From contig JAJKFH010001538.1 in assembly GCA_023333565.1 (NCBI GenBank), positions 310,001 to 374,000 of the forward strand: a DNA stretch of 64,000 bases, written 5' to 3'. Under the pieces are notes generated by a model, which ran no database searches, had not been told where the DNA came from, and saw only the letters and a program-made list of their open reading frames with translations. Position numbers and translations under genes: made by a program. The stretch comes from Puffinus mauretanicus. Lineage: Eukaryota; Chordata; Aves; Procellariiformes; Procellariidae. Positions within the stretch are counted from its first letter, which is position 1, and every line of letters starts with the position of its first letter. This document shows positions 24,801-38,640 of the stretch, piece after piece.

Positions 24801-27800
24801 TGGAACTGGAGAATGCCCACTGAGTGCTCCAGGACCTACAGCGCTTTGCTGCCTAAGGCTGGTACGGGCTTCTCTCCATTAGCTTTACCTTCAGCTTCTG
24901 CAATATTCCACTGGCTGGTATGGAGGTGGCCTTGTAGGAGTGCTCCTTGGGAACTGGTTTTCTGTTCTTATCTTCTCATCAATATCTCTACGCTCTTTGT
25001 GTCGTGTGAGCAAACTGTGTGTTTGATACATCTCTTTTCCCCACTAAAATGAAAGAAATTATATCTGATTGAGAACACTTAATAAGCATTAAATTAGATG
25101 TTAGACATATTAAAAAAAAAGACAGGACATCTATATAGACAGCTGTGGGAGGAAAAAAGATTAGCTTTCCTGCCAAGTGGGAGTAGTTTCAAGTAAGTCC
25201 GGTATTATCCATACACTATACTTAAACCAGTGCTTGGAAGACTATGGGCATTCCTAACCATACCTTGTTTTCCTTGGCCATCTTATTGGCTAAATATCTA
25301 CTAAATTTTGGACAAAATCCTGTTTTTTCTTAAACTAATGGAAATTTGCATGTGCTTAGTTGTTAGGCTTGCCATTCTTTTCTGTTGCAAGTTTGCTTTT
25401 TAACCATTTTTTCTTAATTGTTACACTTTTGCAGGCTGGTATTCCTAAGAATATTTTCTGTACCTTGCAGACCTGAAATTGCTAGAAATTTGTAAAGAAA
25501 TGTAAGATTTTGGAAACTTGTTACTTTATTGTTCTCCTAACTTCCCCCTCACCACTTTTTATTCCCAGTTCTCCTTTACTCCTCATACCACTAAGCCAGT
25601 TTAAATAAGATCCATGTGTTGAGTGAAGTGAGAAGAGTTTGTGGACTGTAAAGAAAATGTTCACTGAGTGTTACAACGTGGCTTACTCAAAGATTAGAGA
25701 TAATACAGCTGTTTCTCTGCAGTCAGTAATACAGATACTCTGCACCCCCAGCTCACAGATAATAAGAAAGGGCTGGATTATTTTTAAGGAAATTATGGAA
25801 CTCTGTTTTCTCTCTCTCTTTCATAATATTGGGGGTCAAATACCCATGCAGCAGGGTGAATGTAGTTAATCTGTAAAGAGTTCCCAGTATGCAAATGAAG
25901 TTGCTGTTTAGCAATAATTGAAACCATCGGCTGGATGTTTAACTTTCACTGACTGTTGGCCCAGAAGGTCCTGTGCTCTTGAGGCTGTGATAAAAGTGCT
26001 GGTACTGAGCTGAGCATCACGGGTCCGGGATACCTTGGCCAGGAAGGACGCGACTCTCACTGGCACAGACTTTTTGCTTTTTAAGGTCCTGAGCATCTCA
26101 TTCCAGTTGAGGGGGGGGGAAAGGTGATCTTGCAGTGAAACAAGCTTTTCTGTGTTGCTGCAAACATCTGCCAGCACTATAGGCCCCAAGGGATGATTCT
26201 CTGGCAAGGGTTTAAGCTTTTCTGGACAGGCTGAAGTCAGACAGCTTTGGGATAGAGGAGCATCAGAGCTACCCTTGTAAGCAGGACATTATACCTTGGG
26301 GTTATTAAGGTGAACGGCATAATAATGTTTAATGATCCTACAACAGTTGTGTTTGCACACGTATAACTTGTCTCTCAAGGTGTGGTTCGACTCCACAACT
26401 AAGCCAATCCAAGAAGTAGAGTTGCCATCAAAAAAAGACCTTCTAGCTCCAGCCTTTCCCCTCCGGGCAGTGTTGCATTGCCTGCTTTCTCCTGCCAGCC
26501 CTGGCCCTCGCCTGCCCTCGCAGTGAGCTGCAGCAAGCCTCGCAGGATGGCTCTCAGCTGGGAAAGCCCTGTGCAGGAGCTCGGCACTGCGCGGAGTGGG
26601 GCCGGCACAGGGACAGCCATGGCAGCACCAGTGGGGGGAGGAGGAGGAGGGTGCTGCTGTGTGCTTCACCTGCACCTGGCTCATCAGCATTCATCCTTGT
26701 TCAGCTCCTTTTACTGTGAGCATTGCAAGTGATTGAGGCTATCGTGGGCCTTAGAGGGATGAAAATCTTTATAAAAGATGGAAATCTTTACAGCGGTGTC
26801 TGTGCCTGGGTGCCAAACTTGGTCTGAAGGTGGTTTGTAGTGTTCCCCAGCTCTCGCCGATGAGCGACACAGCTGGCGATACCAGTGCAGCCTGCATGGA
26901 TCGGGGCATAGGGCCGGCTGGGAAGAGCAGGGAGATGCTCAGAAATGGCAGGAGAATACAAATTAAAGGAGCAAGTCAAACAAAGCGATAGCCAAACAAG
27001 CCAGAGTTGTTATTAGTAAAGATTGTTTTAAAGCTGATAACAAACAAATCATAAGTTCTGCTGAATACAATTATGATGAAGTGCCAGAGATTAATTATCA
27101 CTACTCTGCTCCTTAACAATGTATTTTTTCATTGTTATTCAGTAAAACAGCTTTGCGTATCTGGGGATTCTTTGTTTCATCAAACACTATTTTCCCAGCT
27201 GGCAGTGCAGTGTTCAGTGTGTTGGGCTGTCATCAGCCTCACTACCTGGCGCTTCCCTTGGTTCATTAGCTAACCTCAGTAACGGGTACCTTTCACTTTC
27301 AAACCAGTCTTCCAGGGCTGTTAACCACTTGCTAACCAATTCCCTGAAGAGATACTCCATGCACGCTAAATCTTCACTTAAGGGTGGTGTGGGTTTTTCT
27401 AGTTTTTCTTTACCTCAAGCCTTAGTGGTAGGTTCCTCCTTAAACCATTAGATTGCCAAGCACTTTGAAACTGCAATGGCTGTGGGGTCAAGCCCTAAGG
27501 ACTTCTGAGGCCGATGCCCTCTTGGGGAGGGTGGTATGGGATTGCTGTCCTACTGTGACAAGTTCACAGGAGAAGGCATGGAGAGACTTAGTTGCTGTGG
27601 ATGTTCAGGAGATGGTCGTTCTCTGGATGCTGAGCTGGAGGAAGATATGCCTGGGATATGGAGAGGACAGAGAAGCACATGAGTGTTGAAAAATGCTGAA
27701 GCCCTCCTTTTCTGAGGCTTCCACTTTTATTAAATAATAATTAATGGGAAGGTATAGTAGCTTATTAGTTCTTGAGGACTGTTAGTGCTCATCACTGCCT

Positions 27801-30800
27801 GTAGTTTAGCTTCTCTTTTGCCCCACGACATTGGCAGTTTCTCTGAGGACTAAGTGGCTGCTGGAGGCTGTGAAAGCACAGTGTGTCCCTACGAGCTGTC
27901 CCACTCGAGTGCTGGGCCCCTTCCCCTGCAGTTACCAGGGCAGGACTCTGCATCTTCCTCTTGCTTTCATTATTACTTACCACCCACTCCCTGTTGCTGG
28001 GTACTGCAACTCTGTTTTGAGCAGAAGTCCTTAGAGGTCAGCATCTCCCAGACATCAGCTGTACCAAGTGCTTGAACCATTGCATAGTGCAGCTGGTTTG
28101 AACAAGAGGCGGAAACCCACTGAAGCTGTCTCCTCCTGGGTCGTATGGCTTGTATGGATTTGTCTGGGGTTCCATTCTGCCATGGGGTGAGTTGTGATGC
28201 AGCGGTAGCTGCTTAGCACATCGGCGTTCACTTTGTAGTTCTCCCAGCAGCACATCAGGAGGCAGACATCTGTGTTGTGGTTCCTTGCTTTATCACATAC
28301 TCGGGTTTGAGATACCATTTACCTTGCGGCAGGGTGAGGTCCTTTTGTGTTCATCTTCAGAAGATTGCTTTAAATTGGGAAGGAGATGCTGGCAGTTTAA
28401 GTGTATTCACATGACTTGTACTTCAAGTAAGAAAGACTAAGGAATATCAGAAAACTTTTGAGATGTGTATTGCATATTAAATTTGCACTAAATAGACACT
28501 GGCCTTCACTTGTTAAAATGAGGGGACATGTAAAGACATTGATAATTGCAACAGTAAATTGGGCTTCTGTGTGAATTGTTTTGTTGATAAGATCAAAAAA
28601 ATGGCTTGGGGATGAGAGGCCAAATTTAAAGATAGTATTCTCTTAAGATGCCAAAGGAGGCTTTAATGAAATCCCATTGTGCACCTTCTAATCCAGACCT
28701 GTTAGCAAAATGCATAGCGCTTCCTCTTGTCCCCATCTGACTCCTTCCCCAAAACAGGGAACACCTTCTGCTGACAAAGTTCTGGGTTAAAAGGTAATGC
28801 CAGGTAAATAGGTTTGCTTCTGATGGTGGTAACTTTCTAATGAGCTCTTCTGAAAATGCAGAGCACGTGTTTTTAACGTGCCCATGGAGAATTGGCAGCA
28901 GATAGTTTGGGTTATGTAGTAATTGAGATATTCTTTCAGAACGGTATAGGCTTTGTACAGTAGATGAGGTTTTCTTATAGGGAACTGAGCACAGAATGAC
29001 CAAGGGCCGTATGCAGCCTCGGAAAGAACTGGAGTCACACAGCAACAGCTGAACAAAAGCATAACTTCCATGCAACAGAAACAAGAGATTTGGGAGGAAA
29101 AGCTAATGCAGCCAAGCTTTAGAAATAGATCACAGGCAGTCTGAAGTCTACACCAGCTAGTAAGGAAAGCTTTGGTCTTAGTCCATAAGCACATTAAAAA
29201 TATGAGATGGCAGGGTTTACTGAAACAAACACAAACCATTTGTTGACGTTGGCAAATGCCGTGCCCTTCAGGAACAGGGATTTCTCCAGCTACGAATGCA
29301 TGGCTTCCAAATTGAACACAGAGCTAGGAGAGATGTGGTAGCTGTAGACCCTTCTAGAAGAATAGATGGACTTTAAAAAGAAAAAAAATGACAATGCCCC
29401 TTCCCTCAGCCAGCCCTGGGTGCGCTGAGAGGTGAAGAGATGCCAATGCTGACTGCCAGAGCCCCGCTGAGCGTCAACCTCCAAGCTGTTGCCAGACTCG
29501 GAGGGGAGAATGTGGCTTCTAAGTGAAATGGATTAAACACTTTCCCTTTGAGATCTGAGTCACATCTTTACCTCCTGCTTAACTTGTCTGACTTCCTAGC
29601 GCTGTCACAGAGTGACAGAGAGTTATATTGGCCTGTGTTCAGAGCGGGCTGTAAAACTGCAGCTTGAGCATCTGCTCCAAACCAGAAAGGCAGGGACCAG
29701 CGTGGGATCTGGATGGCCAAACACTGGAGTTACCAGAATGATGTTTTTTCTCCGCAAACCGCTGCCACTATAAGCTGATGTCATGCTGTCTGGTGGGAGA
29801 GGTCAGCAGGGATGGTGCATGGGATGGTGCACGTCCCTGCAGCAGTGTGACCCGAGCTGCTCTGCCTTCCGCTCGGCAGCCATGCAGAGTGGGACCATCA
29901 GCAGGGCTTGTGCAGGAGCTGCTCCTGGCCCTGTTCTCCAATAATGATTTATTTTAAAACAAATTAATAAAAATCAGTGCAGCCCTTGTCTCTCACCTGG
30001 TGCAGGCTGCTGTAGATTTCCAAAGTTCAGTGGAGCACTGGCAGTTGACCCTTAGCCACCACCTTTCCAGCCTACATGTTGGTCTGCAGTTTGCTGCATC
30101 GGTGTATGGGGCCAGCTCTGTCAGAGGGATCAGATAACGTACAACTCGAAACACCTTGTTAGGACAACAATGTGTAAAAAATGCTGTCTTGGAACTATGA
30201 GTATAAGCCTATTTCAAACAGTTTAGTAAGAAACACATGATACAGCTCTTCTTGCCAGTTCACGGAGTGTATCTCGCCTGGTCCTTGTATCATTCAGTGG
30301 GCTGAGCTGCCAACTGGCTCTCAACAGGCTGGACAGGGGATTCAGCTTTCCTCCTGTGCTCCTTTCTAGTTCCTTTCCATCATGCCCGTTACAGCTATGG
30401 ACCATTGTTTCAGACTTATTTCTTGTTTAGCTCCTCCTCTAATTCTGCCTGGTTTTCCCTGTTTCTAGCACCCCAGAAATTTATTGTCTTTATTCCATCG
30501 CTGTTGTGTAGAACCTCATCCAAGCTAGTTCAGTTCTCCCCATTTCTCAGCAATTAATGAAAAATATTACCTTGAAAATGCTGTTCTGCCTCCCCACCCC
30601 CAGCAGCGATTCCTTTTCTGCATGGTTTTATCTCCGTTTCCTAATCCTCAAGCATTGCCTACTTCTGTATAAATTTTATTCTGCCCAGTGCCCGCTGCTC
30701 CACTGATTGCACAAGGTGCAAGGCAATGCTCCTGCTTCATCCCACTCTTCATCTGCTATTTCTGTGCTTGCATACACTGCACGCACAAGCAAGGAAAGGG

Positions 30801-33800
30801 TGGATGCCTTGGGTCAAACTTCCATCCTTGCTGTTGGGAAATCCTTGAAGCTTGTCATTTAAGGAGCACTGTCTTATGGTAAGTAAGGCTTCTCTGTAAG
30901 GAAAAACATGCTATCTAAATCTTCTCTTCCTCTCCTACCCCAACTTTTGAGTTTTATCTATATAGATTTAGCTGCTGTATGCAAAGCTGTTATCTTCTGT
31001 ATTCTGTAACATGCCAGAAGAAAGCAAACCTACCTGAAAGGTAACATACCTGAGAGATACTGCAGGTTTGTCATGGCAAGCTGTCAAGAGTGCTGGCCAG
31101 TACTGTGTTTTAAATTAATGGAAAATAGGCAGGAGTACATTTTGTGCATGTAGTGTCTGCTGATGACTCAATATTTCAGCTAAACATATTTACCTGAATA
31201 TTCATAGTCACTTAGGAGGTGGTTGCATCTCCTGAGCTCAGCTAATCATTTAAATTCTGTTAACTATATCGCTTTTCTCCAGCCCACAATATTGCTACTT
31301 GCAAGCTATTTACTATGTATCCTTTAACTTCCAAAAAAAGCAAAACAACAACAAAAAAAACCCCACCCTAAAACAAAAAAACACCCAGGAGCACCTCAGC
31401 TCGCTGCAGTGGGAGAAAGGGGCTGACTGCAGGAGCACAGAGCTGATCCGCCCTGTTCCCCTTAGGGGACACGATCCTGTGCAGGGAACAGTGGTCCAGG
31501 GTGCACAGAGCCTGCTGCTTGGGCAGCCAAGCTAAACCAGGTACCTCTGGTGATGGAGGTGCACGGTTTGTTTTATCTCCTTTTAAAGAGATTATATTCA
31601 CCCTCCACGTCAGTATGAGGTATGGGGATTGGTAAGGAGGGAAAGCTGCTGAACAAGGAGTGGTTCTGCTGGGGGCAGAGTGGCTGGAGTGCTGGCTGCA
31701 AGATCAGAGGAAAACAAACCAGGCTTATTTTTAAATCTTGAGAGAATGGTTACCTCTGAGCATTTTCCCCAAAAGCAATAAAAAAATAATTCTGGGGGGT
31801 GTCTTCAGGTAAAGGTGGTGTTTGTCACAACGCAGACCCAGAGCCTGCAGTTGCGATACCAGTGTCTGTACAGCTCTTTCTGGGGTGTGATGGTTGAACA
31901 GTAAAAGCCCATTCGTCTGATCTAAACACTGCCTGGAAAAAACAAGGAAGACGCTAAGTTCTTCTGAGGCTTTAAACACATCTGATGAAGACCCAGCAGC
32001 CTGGGTCTTCAGCTGCTCCTTTCCCAGCAGAGGCAACAAATCCCATTTCATGCTCCGAGGTCCCTGCAGTGGTCCCAGGTGGGAGAGGCGGGGAGAGCAC
32101 GACTGCCTGGCAGCAGGAGCATGCCGTAAAGCATCGAGGTCGAGACAAAACCGGTTAGTGCGTTTTCCCCTCTAGGAGGTTTTTATCAGGGAACAGATGG
32201 TGCTAAGATGTTGTTGAATCTCAATGTCACCTTAGTTAATCCTCGGTGAAGTTTTGAGGTTTCTCCGAAAGCTGTGGCTGCCAACTTCAGCTGCTGCACT
32301 GTGTAAGTCCTACTTTGGCAAGAGGTCCCTTGAATAAGAAAGCCAGGAGTCATTACAGGGTTTTTACAATAACAAACATAAGTCTTGAGGTCTGGTTGGA
32401 ATGTATTTGTATTTTAAAGGGAATTGCAGTTCTTCAGAAAGCAAGAAGAAAAGTAAAGTTAGAAATTAAAAACAAAAACAAACAAACAAAAACAACAAAA
32501 GAAAAAAACCCACAGTGAGCTTTTCCTTTCGCTGATTAATTAGCTTTAAGATTATAAAAGAATCAAAGAGACCTTGCTAAAGAGTGTGTTGGGGGAAAAA
32601 AGCTGCTGTCCTCAAATGTGAGCCGTCACTGTGCATGGGACCGCCTGCGGAAGGGGCAGGGGCCTTCAAAGCTGTCTCCTGCGAGGGGCTCGCACAGAAA
32701 CAGGCGGTCATTTAGCAGAGCTGATTGCTGTAAAAGGCTGACCTGATGTTCCAACATTTGAATGACTTCAGTGTCACATGCACTGACTGTAAAACAGCTT
32801 TCCATAAATTCCTGTTGATTGCATATCTGCCTACAGTTAATCAATTTTATGAAAACAGCTAGTTAGGAAATACAACGTTTGCTTCTACAGCCATTGCGAC
32901 AGGCTGGTGACTGGTCGCTGCCCACAGCGGTGGGCAGAGCAGCTGCTGTGAGCACAGGCAGGTCTGCCACTTAGGTGATGGTTTTAATTAAATAACAAAT
33001 GGGTTGTTTGGGGGTTTTATGTCAGTGGCTGGCATTATTGCTTGATGTTCAGCTGTTTTCATTAGCTGTGTGCCACTGATGCCATTGGAGACCTGTGCAG
33101 GGAGCCCCTCCTGCTAACCCACAGCCTGTCCTGGAGGACTTGGCCACCAGTGATGGCGAGCGGGGCCAGGGGCCTGAGGGTGGTGACAAAAGGTCGTACT
33201 CCGGAGGCTAACAGCGTCTAGACACACAGAGAATAGGATAAAAGTGTGCAGCTCATTTCTGCCAAGCTCTCCTGTTCTTTTTGATGAAGTGCATTTGACC
33301 CAGAACGTCATCCGTGTCTGCACAGCCTTTGTTTTTCCTGTGGTCAGTGCCAGAGAAGGCTCTGGGATGCATTAATGAAGAATGCTGATTTGGTAATGGG
33401 AAAATGTGGTCAGTAAGTAAAATCTTCAATCAGAAAACTAATAGCATGTTCATAATGAATTGTGGGAACATTTATTATGTTCAGCAGGAGTAGATGAGAT
33501 GTTGCCCAGAAATGCTGCTGTAAAAACACCTTACTATCCAATGATCAAATGCAGGAAGACTTCAGGGTATTTGTTGGGGGAAAATAGAAAGTTACTAAGT
33601 ATTGCCTCTGTTTTGAGGATTTCCTGATGCAGCCTCGTTGCAGTGGGCACTTTACAACCGCATTTGAAGAGTATTTCAAAAACTGTCAATCTATGTGCCT
33701 GCCATCGTGCAAAACTTATGCCCATATTCAAGATATGTTTGGTTCTACAGATGCAGTTACTGTCATAAGATTCATCTAGGGATATGAGCTGAGGTTTTTA

Positions 33801-34140
33801 CTCTTTTCTTTGAAAACTTCATGAAAACACTTAAACTTTATGAAGCGCAAAGAGGGGAAGGAGTTGTGTACAACCATGGCTTGTTGCTCAGAACGTGTGA
33901 GTGTTCCTTTGAGTAACCGGTATGCACGCCTGCACAGCAAAGCCATCGTTAACGTTAAGGTTTCAGTTGCAACCATTGTTCACCACTATTTATAATTTAT
34001 ATTGTACAGCTAAAAATAATCTGTAACATAAGAAATCTATAGGTAAATGAAGGTTGGGATTTCTCTTGTAATAGCATGGGTTTTAATTGGAGGTACTGCA
34101 TACAGGGAGAGGGGCGGAAAGAGGGAATAATTTAATCTCC

Positions 34141-34170
34141 AGGACATCCATTTGCATTAATTGCTTGTAT
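34141..34170. promoter_or_regulatory. candidate octamer plus homeodomain site
   Basis: A perfect ATTTGCAT octamer at 34150-34157 runs into TAATTG at 34157-34162. Overlapping POU and homeodomain sites of this kind occur in vertebrate enhancers. This is motif evidence only. Confidence 0.25.
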
Positions 34171-36059
34171 ACCAGGTATCGGATTTTTCCTGTCTAGACC
34201 ATCCTACAAAGACAGATTTTCTTCGCTCTTGGCTCAGGAACAGGTGCTTCTAAATATGTGCTGAGACTTTCCTAGAATTTTAAAAACAAAACTGAGGAGC
34301 TGTCAAAATAAACAATAATACTACCATTTTAAACCTGTGTGTTCAGCACTTGAATAGGAGCTGATTTCCATTGGTGCTGCGAACTCCTATCATCCCAGCT
34401 GGACTTCAAGCCCTTCCAAGCCTCGAAAAGAAAGGAGATAAGATTATGTTCCTTCTGGTATCTTCCTTCTATAGTTAAAAGCTGTGAAAATCTGTGCAAT
34501 TTATATAACTAAAGATTCTTTTAACTTTTTGATTTTTAAATTGTTTTTTTTTTTCTTGAAATCTTTGCCGTTCTAATAGCTTCATCCCAGTAACTGCTAA
34601 GGAAAATCATGTTGTTGTCGATACAAAACTGCTTTACAGCTGTGCAGAATTGGAACAAAGTGTCTGTGCCCTGTCTGCCTTAACAGTGGTGCTGCTTATG
34701 AATCCCCACGAACACCAAATGCAACTAAAATACTGCAAAGTGCCTCTGCCATGTCTAAATTCATGACAGCCCGTGCAGATCTGGAAGTATTTTCTCTTTC
34801 ACATTAGTGAGTAGTGTCAAGCATTTATGTTTATTCTCCATGATTAAACTTGGGCAGATCTGTAATAATGTGTATAGAATACTATGTATGTGATGTATGT
34901 GTGCTGAGGGGAAGGTAGAGATGACTAAATGGCAGTCGTAATGATCTGTAAAGTGTTAGGACATAAGAAAATAAATAAAATGGAGACAAAACAGAGGGAG
35001 GATATGATTTCAGTTGTATTGGCCTACCACCAAACAAGTGACAAGGAACTGCGTGGGGCACTGAGGTCCAGCTTGTAAAACATGAGAACATATTGTGGAG
35101 ATGTTGTTTTCCACTCCAGCTCAGCAGCTGCCCTGTGACCCCAGGCAACGAATTCCCTTCAAATCGGTGCTTTGCCCCTGCTCGGCTCATCTCTTGCAAA
35201 CACCTTGTTTCTTTCAGTATATGCTCAGGCATGACTTGACAGATGGGGTTTTGTCTTTATTGAGGTCTACAAGCATGGCTAGAATTAAAACATAACTTTT
35301 AATCTCATCTCCTGTGTAATACCTACCCCCATTTAACTTCAGCAGGGCAGCCTGTTTAATTGAGGAGGTGGCTAGACTAGCCAAGGTATGTCTATAGACT
35401 AGATGGGACTACTCCTGAACTTGGCTAACTAGATCAATATTTGCACTGGTAGAGATAATAATATAGTGGTACACTGTTCACAGCAGGTTGTATAACTGGT
35501 GGGGGAGCTTCTGGCAAGAGGAATCCAAGTAGTTAATGTACGCGGATGTTTCAGGTGTGTATCTTGGCTTATCAATGAGTACTGATGTCCTTGACAGCCC
35601 CTTCTCTGCTGTCCCTTCCTAAACTGGCCAGACTGAGTTCAGTTTGAGTGCAGACAGAGCACAACACGCTCAGACTTCTGTAGTTGTGGAAGGCAAAAAT
35701 CATCTTTGATCCTGAATCCAAGACACCCTGGTCGTGTGTGCTGTGATCATCTAGTTCTGCCGCAAAGTGAATGATCACGTTTGTCCTCTTCAGTTCCACC
35801 CAGTTCTGTCTCGATGTGACTTGTTGAGTCACTTTAAGCATTGAGGATGCTTAAAGCTCCTCAGGTCCAGTAAGATGATATGTTGTTAAACATGAAAACA
35901 GGCACTGAGTATCACGTCGCTACAATGGCTATTCTTGGGTGCAGAGGGCTGTGTGTACACCCCTGGGTGTAGCGATGGCTGTAGGTGAGCTCAACAGGTG
36001 GAAGAGGCTTCACTCAGCACTAATATGAAATAATCATCTCAAAGAAAAGCTAGATGGAC

Positions 36060-36200
36060 TTGCATGTGTGAATTTATTGGCAGTAATTTGCATTTTTAGT
36101 CATTCAGGGCTGATTATTCTGATAATAAAGAATAAACTTTGCCATCAAGCATCTCAAGTGGCTTAACAGTCCTTAATTAAACTTCATAATTTTCTTTGAA
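36060..36200. promoter_or_regulatory. candidate AT-rich conserved element
   Basis: The stretch just before the CR1 holds a perfect ATTTGCAT octamer (36086-36093), several GATAAT/AATAAA-like words and a TTAATTAA palindrome (36173-36180). It looks like non-repeat enhancer-type sequence. Conservation could not be tested. Confidence 0.25.
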
Positions 36201-36210
36201 GCAGGTAAGG

Positions 36211-36640
36211 GCAATGAAGCTGCTGAAGGGTCTAGAGAACAAGTCTTATGAGGAGCAGCTGAGGGAACTGGGGTTGTTTAGCCTGGAGAAGAGGAGGCTG
36301 AGGGGAGACCTCATCGCGCTCTACAACTACCTTGAAAGGAGGTTGTAGTGAGGTGGGTGCTGGTCTCTTCTCCCAAGTAAATGCTTATAGGATCTAGAGG
36401 AAATGGCCTCTGCTGCTTCAGGGAGGTTTAGACTGGACATTAGGAGAAATTTCTTTACTGAAAGAGTGGTCAAGCCTTGGAACAGGCTGCCCAGGGAAGT
36501 GGTTGAGTCACCATCCCTGGAAGTATTTAAAAGACGTGTAGATGAGGTGCTTAGGGACATGGTGTAGTGGGCATGGTGGTGTTGGGTTGACGGTTGGACT
36601 CGATCTTAGAGGTCTTTTCCAACCTTTATGATTCTGTGAA
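36211..36640 (+). mobile_element. CR1 retrotransposon 3' end (5'-truncated), plus strand
   Basis: About 430 bases match the end of avian CR1 as I remember it. Recognisable blocks in order are GAGGAGCAGCTGAGGGAACT (36249-36268), TTTAGCCTGGAGAAGAGGAG, CTCTACAACTACCTTGAAAG, AACAGGCTGCCCAGGGAAGT and, at the very end, a GATTCTGTGA-type tail (36630-36639). The copy starts inside ORF2's terminal region, so it is 5'-truncated as usual for CR1. A 77-codon minus-strand ORF at 36327-36560 is its antisense shadow. Confidence 0.97.
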
Positions 36641-38504
36641 ATGTTATCGCATATCACAGGTAGGCAAGTTGGGACTGAAGAGCAAATGAAGCTCATCATG
36701 TTGAAGAGCTAAGCTTTGCTGAAAATGAACTTCAGGATCTGTATGTTTTCAGGAGAGGATAGACCTTAATCAAGTGGACTTAATTTTTCAACATCCTGTG
36801 CCATTTTTAATTTCTCTCTGGAAAAGGGGAATATCAAACAGTTTAATTGTCTGCTTGGTCTCAGCATTTGTCTGATTCTTCACGTTTCATGTGAAATTTG
36901 CATGAGAATAAATGCCTTTATGGCAAAGTAAACACATAAGTTCCTAAATGAGTAACAGAAAAACTAACTGTGCAAACATGGAAGGTATGGTATGGAGGAC
37001 CCCAGGCAATTTTGTCTTCTAAAAGAACACGGCTCTACTTGCACAGGCAGCTGTAAGTGCACAAGAAAGAGGATCTCTTAAGATTTTGCAATATGAATGG
37101 CTCTTTCTAAGAGGTGGGTTCCGCCTGATTGTGGAGGAATTCTTGCCTCAGAAGGAAGAGGCAAGCTATTTGTTTGCATGTACATAATATTACTGCTGTC
37201 CACTCTTCAAAAAGATAAGAAGAAAAATGTCAAAGGCCCATTTGGCTGTTGCATTCAAAACACTTATAAAGTCATCACCTAGCTGCATTTTTTGCCTTTG
37301 AGCATCAGCCGTGCTCTGGCAGCAAAGCAAAGAAAGCACTGTTGAGTGCCAGGGGCATTCGACCGCTCGGGGCAGCGGCAGAGAGCCCCCTTCACCGGCC
37401 GGGACAGGCTGGGCACATCCATCCGCAGGGGTCTGTCTGCTGCCTTGCTGCAGCTGCTTTGCGTTCAGTGCGTATCTCCTGAATTCAGACCTACAGTAAT
37501 TAGTTTCTTTCTTTTCCTGCATTGAAGTTCTTGGCTGAAATGAAGGAAGAATTCACACTGCATTACAGGCTATTTGACCTAAAGAGGCAATGCTGAATCT
37601 ACACAACTGCTACAGCCATTAAGTGTAATAAAATCTAATTTATAGTTAGTGATAGAATATAAAAGAATTACAACGGCTTTGACTGAAGATTTAATACTTA
37701 CAGTAATACACGTTTGCTCTTTTTGCCCCTGGAGAGGAGCACAGCCTTTACCATAGGTACTGTTTTGGCATTCTCTCTCTGTTACTCTATTCCAGCAGTA
37801 AGGAGGGATTTAAAGGTTTGTTAGGTGCTATTCTGGACAGTTAAAAGGAAAGGGTTACAACAGGCTACTAACACTGGAATTTGTTCTGCTGTCGTAAGTA
37901 ACCCATATCGTAAGACACCAGAGGAAAGAAAGTGAAGAAAATGAGTCTTTGTAGAAGGGCAGGACATTCCTGCTAGGATCATCATGAACAGAGTCATGCT
38001 CCAGGAAATAACATTCAAGGAAGAGTCACTGGCTTTTTACAAGGTACCAGGTACCAAACTCTCTTGTACTTGGAAAGCCTAGAAAATAAGATTACTTTAT
38101 GTTGGCCATACCACAGGAAAGCCAGATTAACCCCCCTGGACTCTGGAGCCAACTTAGGTTTACCCACCAGTGGCATTTTTCTATTCTATTCCCTGGAAAA
38201 AGCTGGTGCAAGCTGAGGTGAGGGTTTGAACTCCACCCATGATGACTTGCCTGTGCCTGCAGGTACGTTGCTACGCTACAAATGCACTATCAACTTTATT
38301 CCATGAGAAAGCTGAGAGGTGTTAATATATCTAAAACTGATCTTTTAAAATATTAAACTTGAGACAGGCTTCAAAAAGCTTTAGTCATAGGAGTCATTTC
38401 CTCCTTCCCATTTAAGAAAAATCAATCTGCTCAGCTGCTGAAAGGGTGCCCTGTGGTCGGAACAATTCCCTCTGCTCAACTCTCCTAGCCCCGAGCCCTC
38501 AGAT

Positions 38505-38640
38505 CCCCCCCGAGCACCCCGGTGCGGGGCCGGCAGCGTGCAGCCTCGGCAGGAGCATCTCTGGGTCCCGGCCGGAGGGGCAGCGGGTGGCTGTCAGCCT
38601 CCACGCCCCCGTGCCGTGGAAGATCCCCTTGCAGTCGTGG
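38505..38640. other. CpG-rich patch
   Basis: Roughly a dozen CpGs lie in about 135 bases of GC-rich sequence within AT-rich surroundings. No exon is recognised beside it. Confidence 0.4.

Larger units (their letters stand above)
18829..36210. other. long non-coding stretch
   Basis: I recognise no gene in these 17 kb. Simple sequence includes a short TAA repeat at about 20035-20050, an A-rich patch at 31331-31381 and an AAAAC/AAAC patch at 32467-32509. A perfect octamer ATTTGCAT beside a TAATTG motif lies at 34150-34162, and another octamer at 36086-36093. Overlapping minus-strand ORFs at 28626-29084 and 28787-29239 (about 150 codons each) are the largest here but match nothing I know. GC-richer patches at 20460-21240 and 22180-22760 also carry chance-like ORFs on several frames. 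Confidence 0.5.

Noticed and set aside
28626..29239. two overlapping minus-strand ORFs of about 150 codons
   Set aside because: They are in different frames of the same DNA, with no recognisable domain and no splice or promoter context. They could be an unknown old repeat, but I cannot support that.
36327..36560. 77-codon minus-strand ORF
   Set aside because: It is antisense to the plus-strand CR1 copy.
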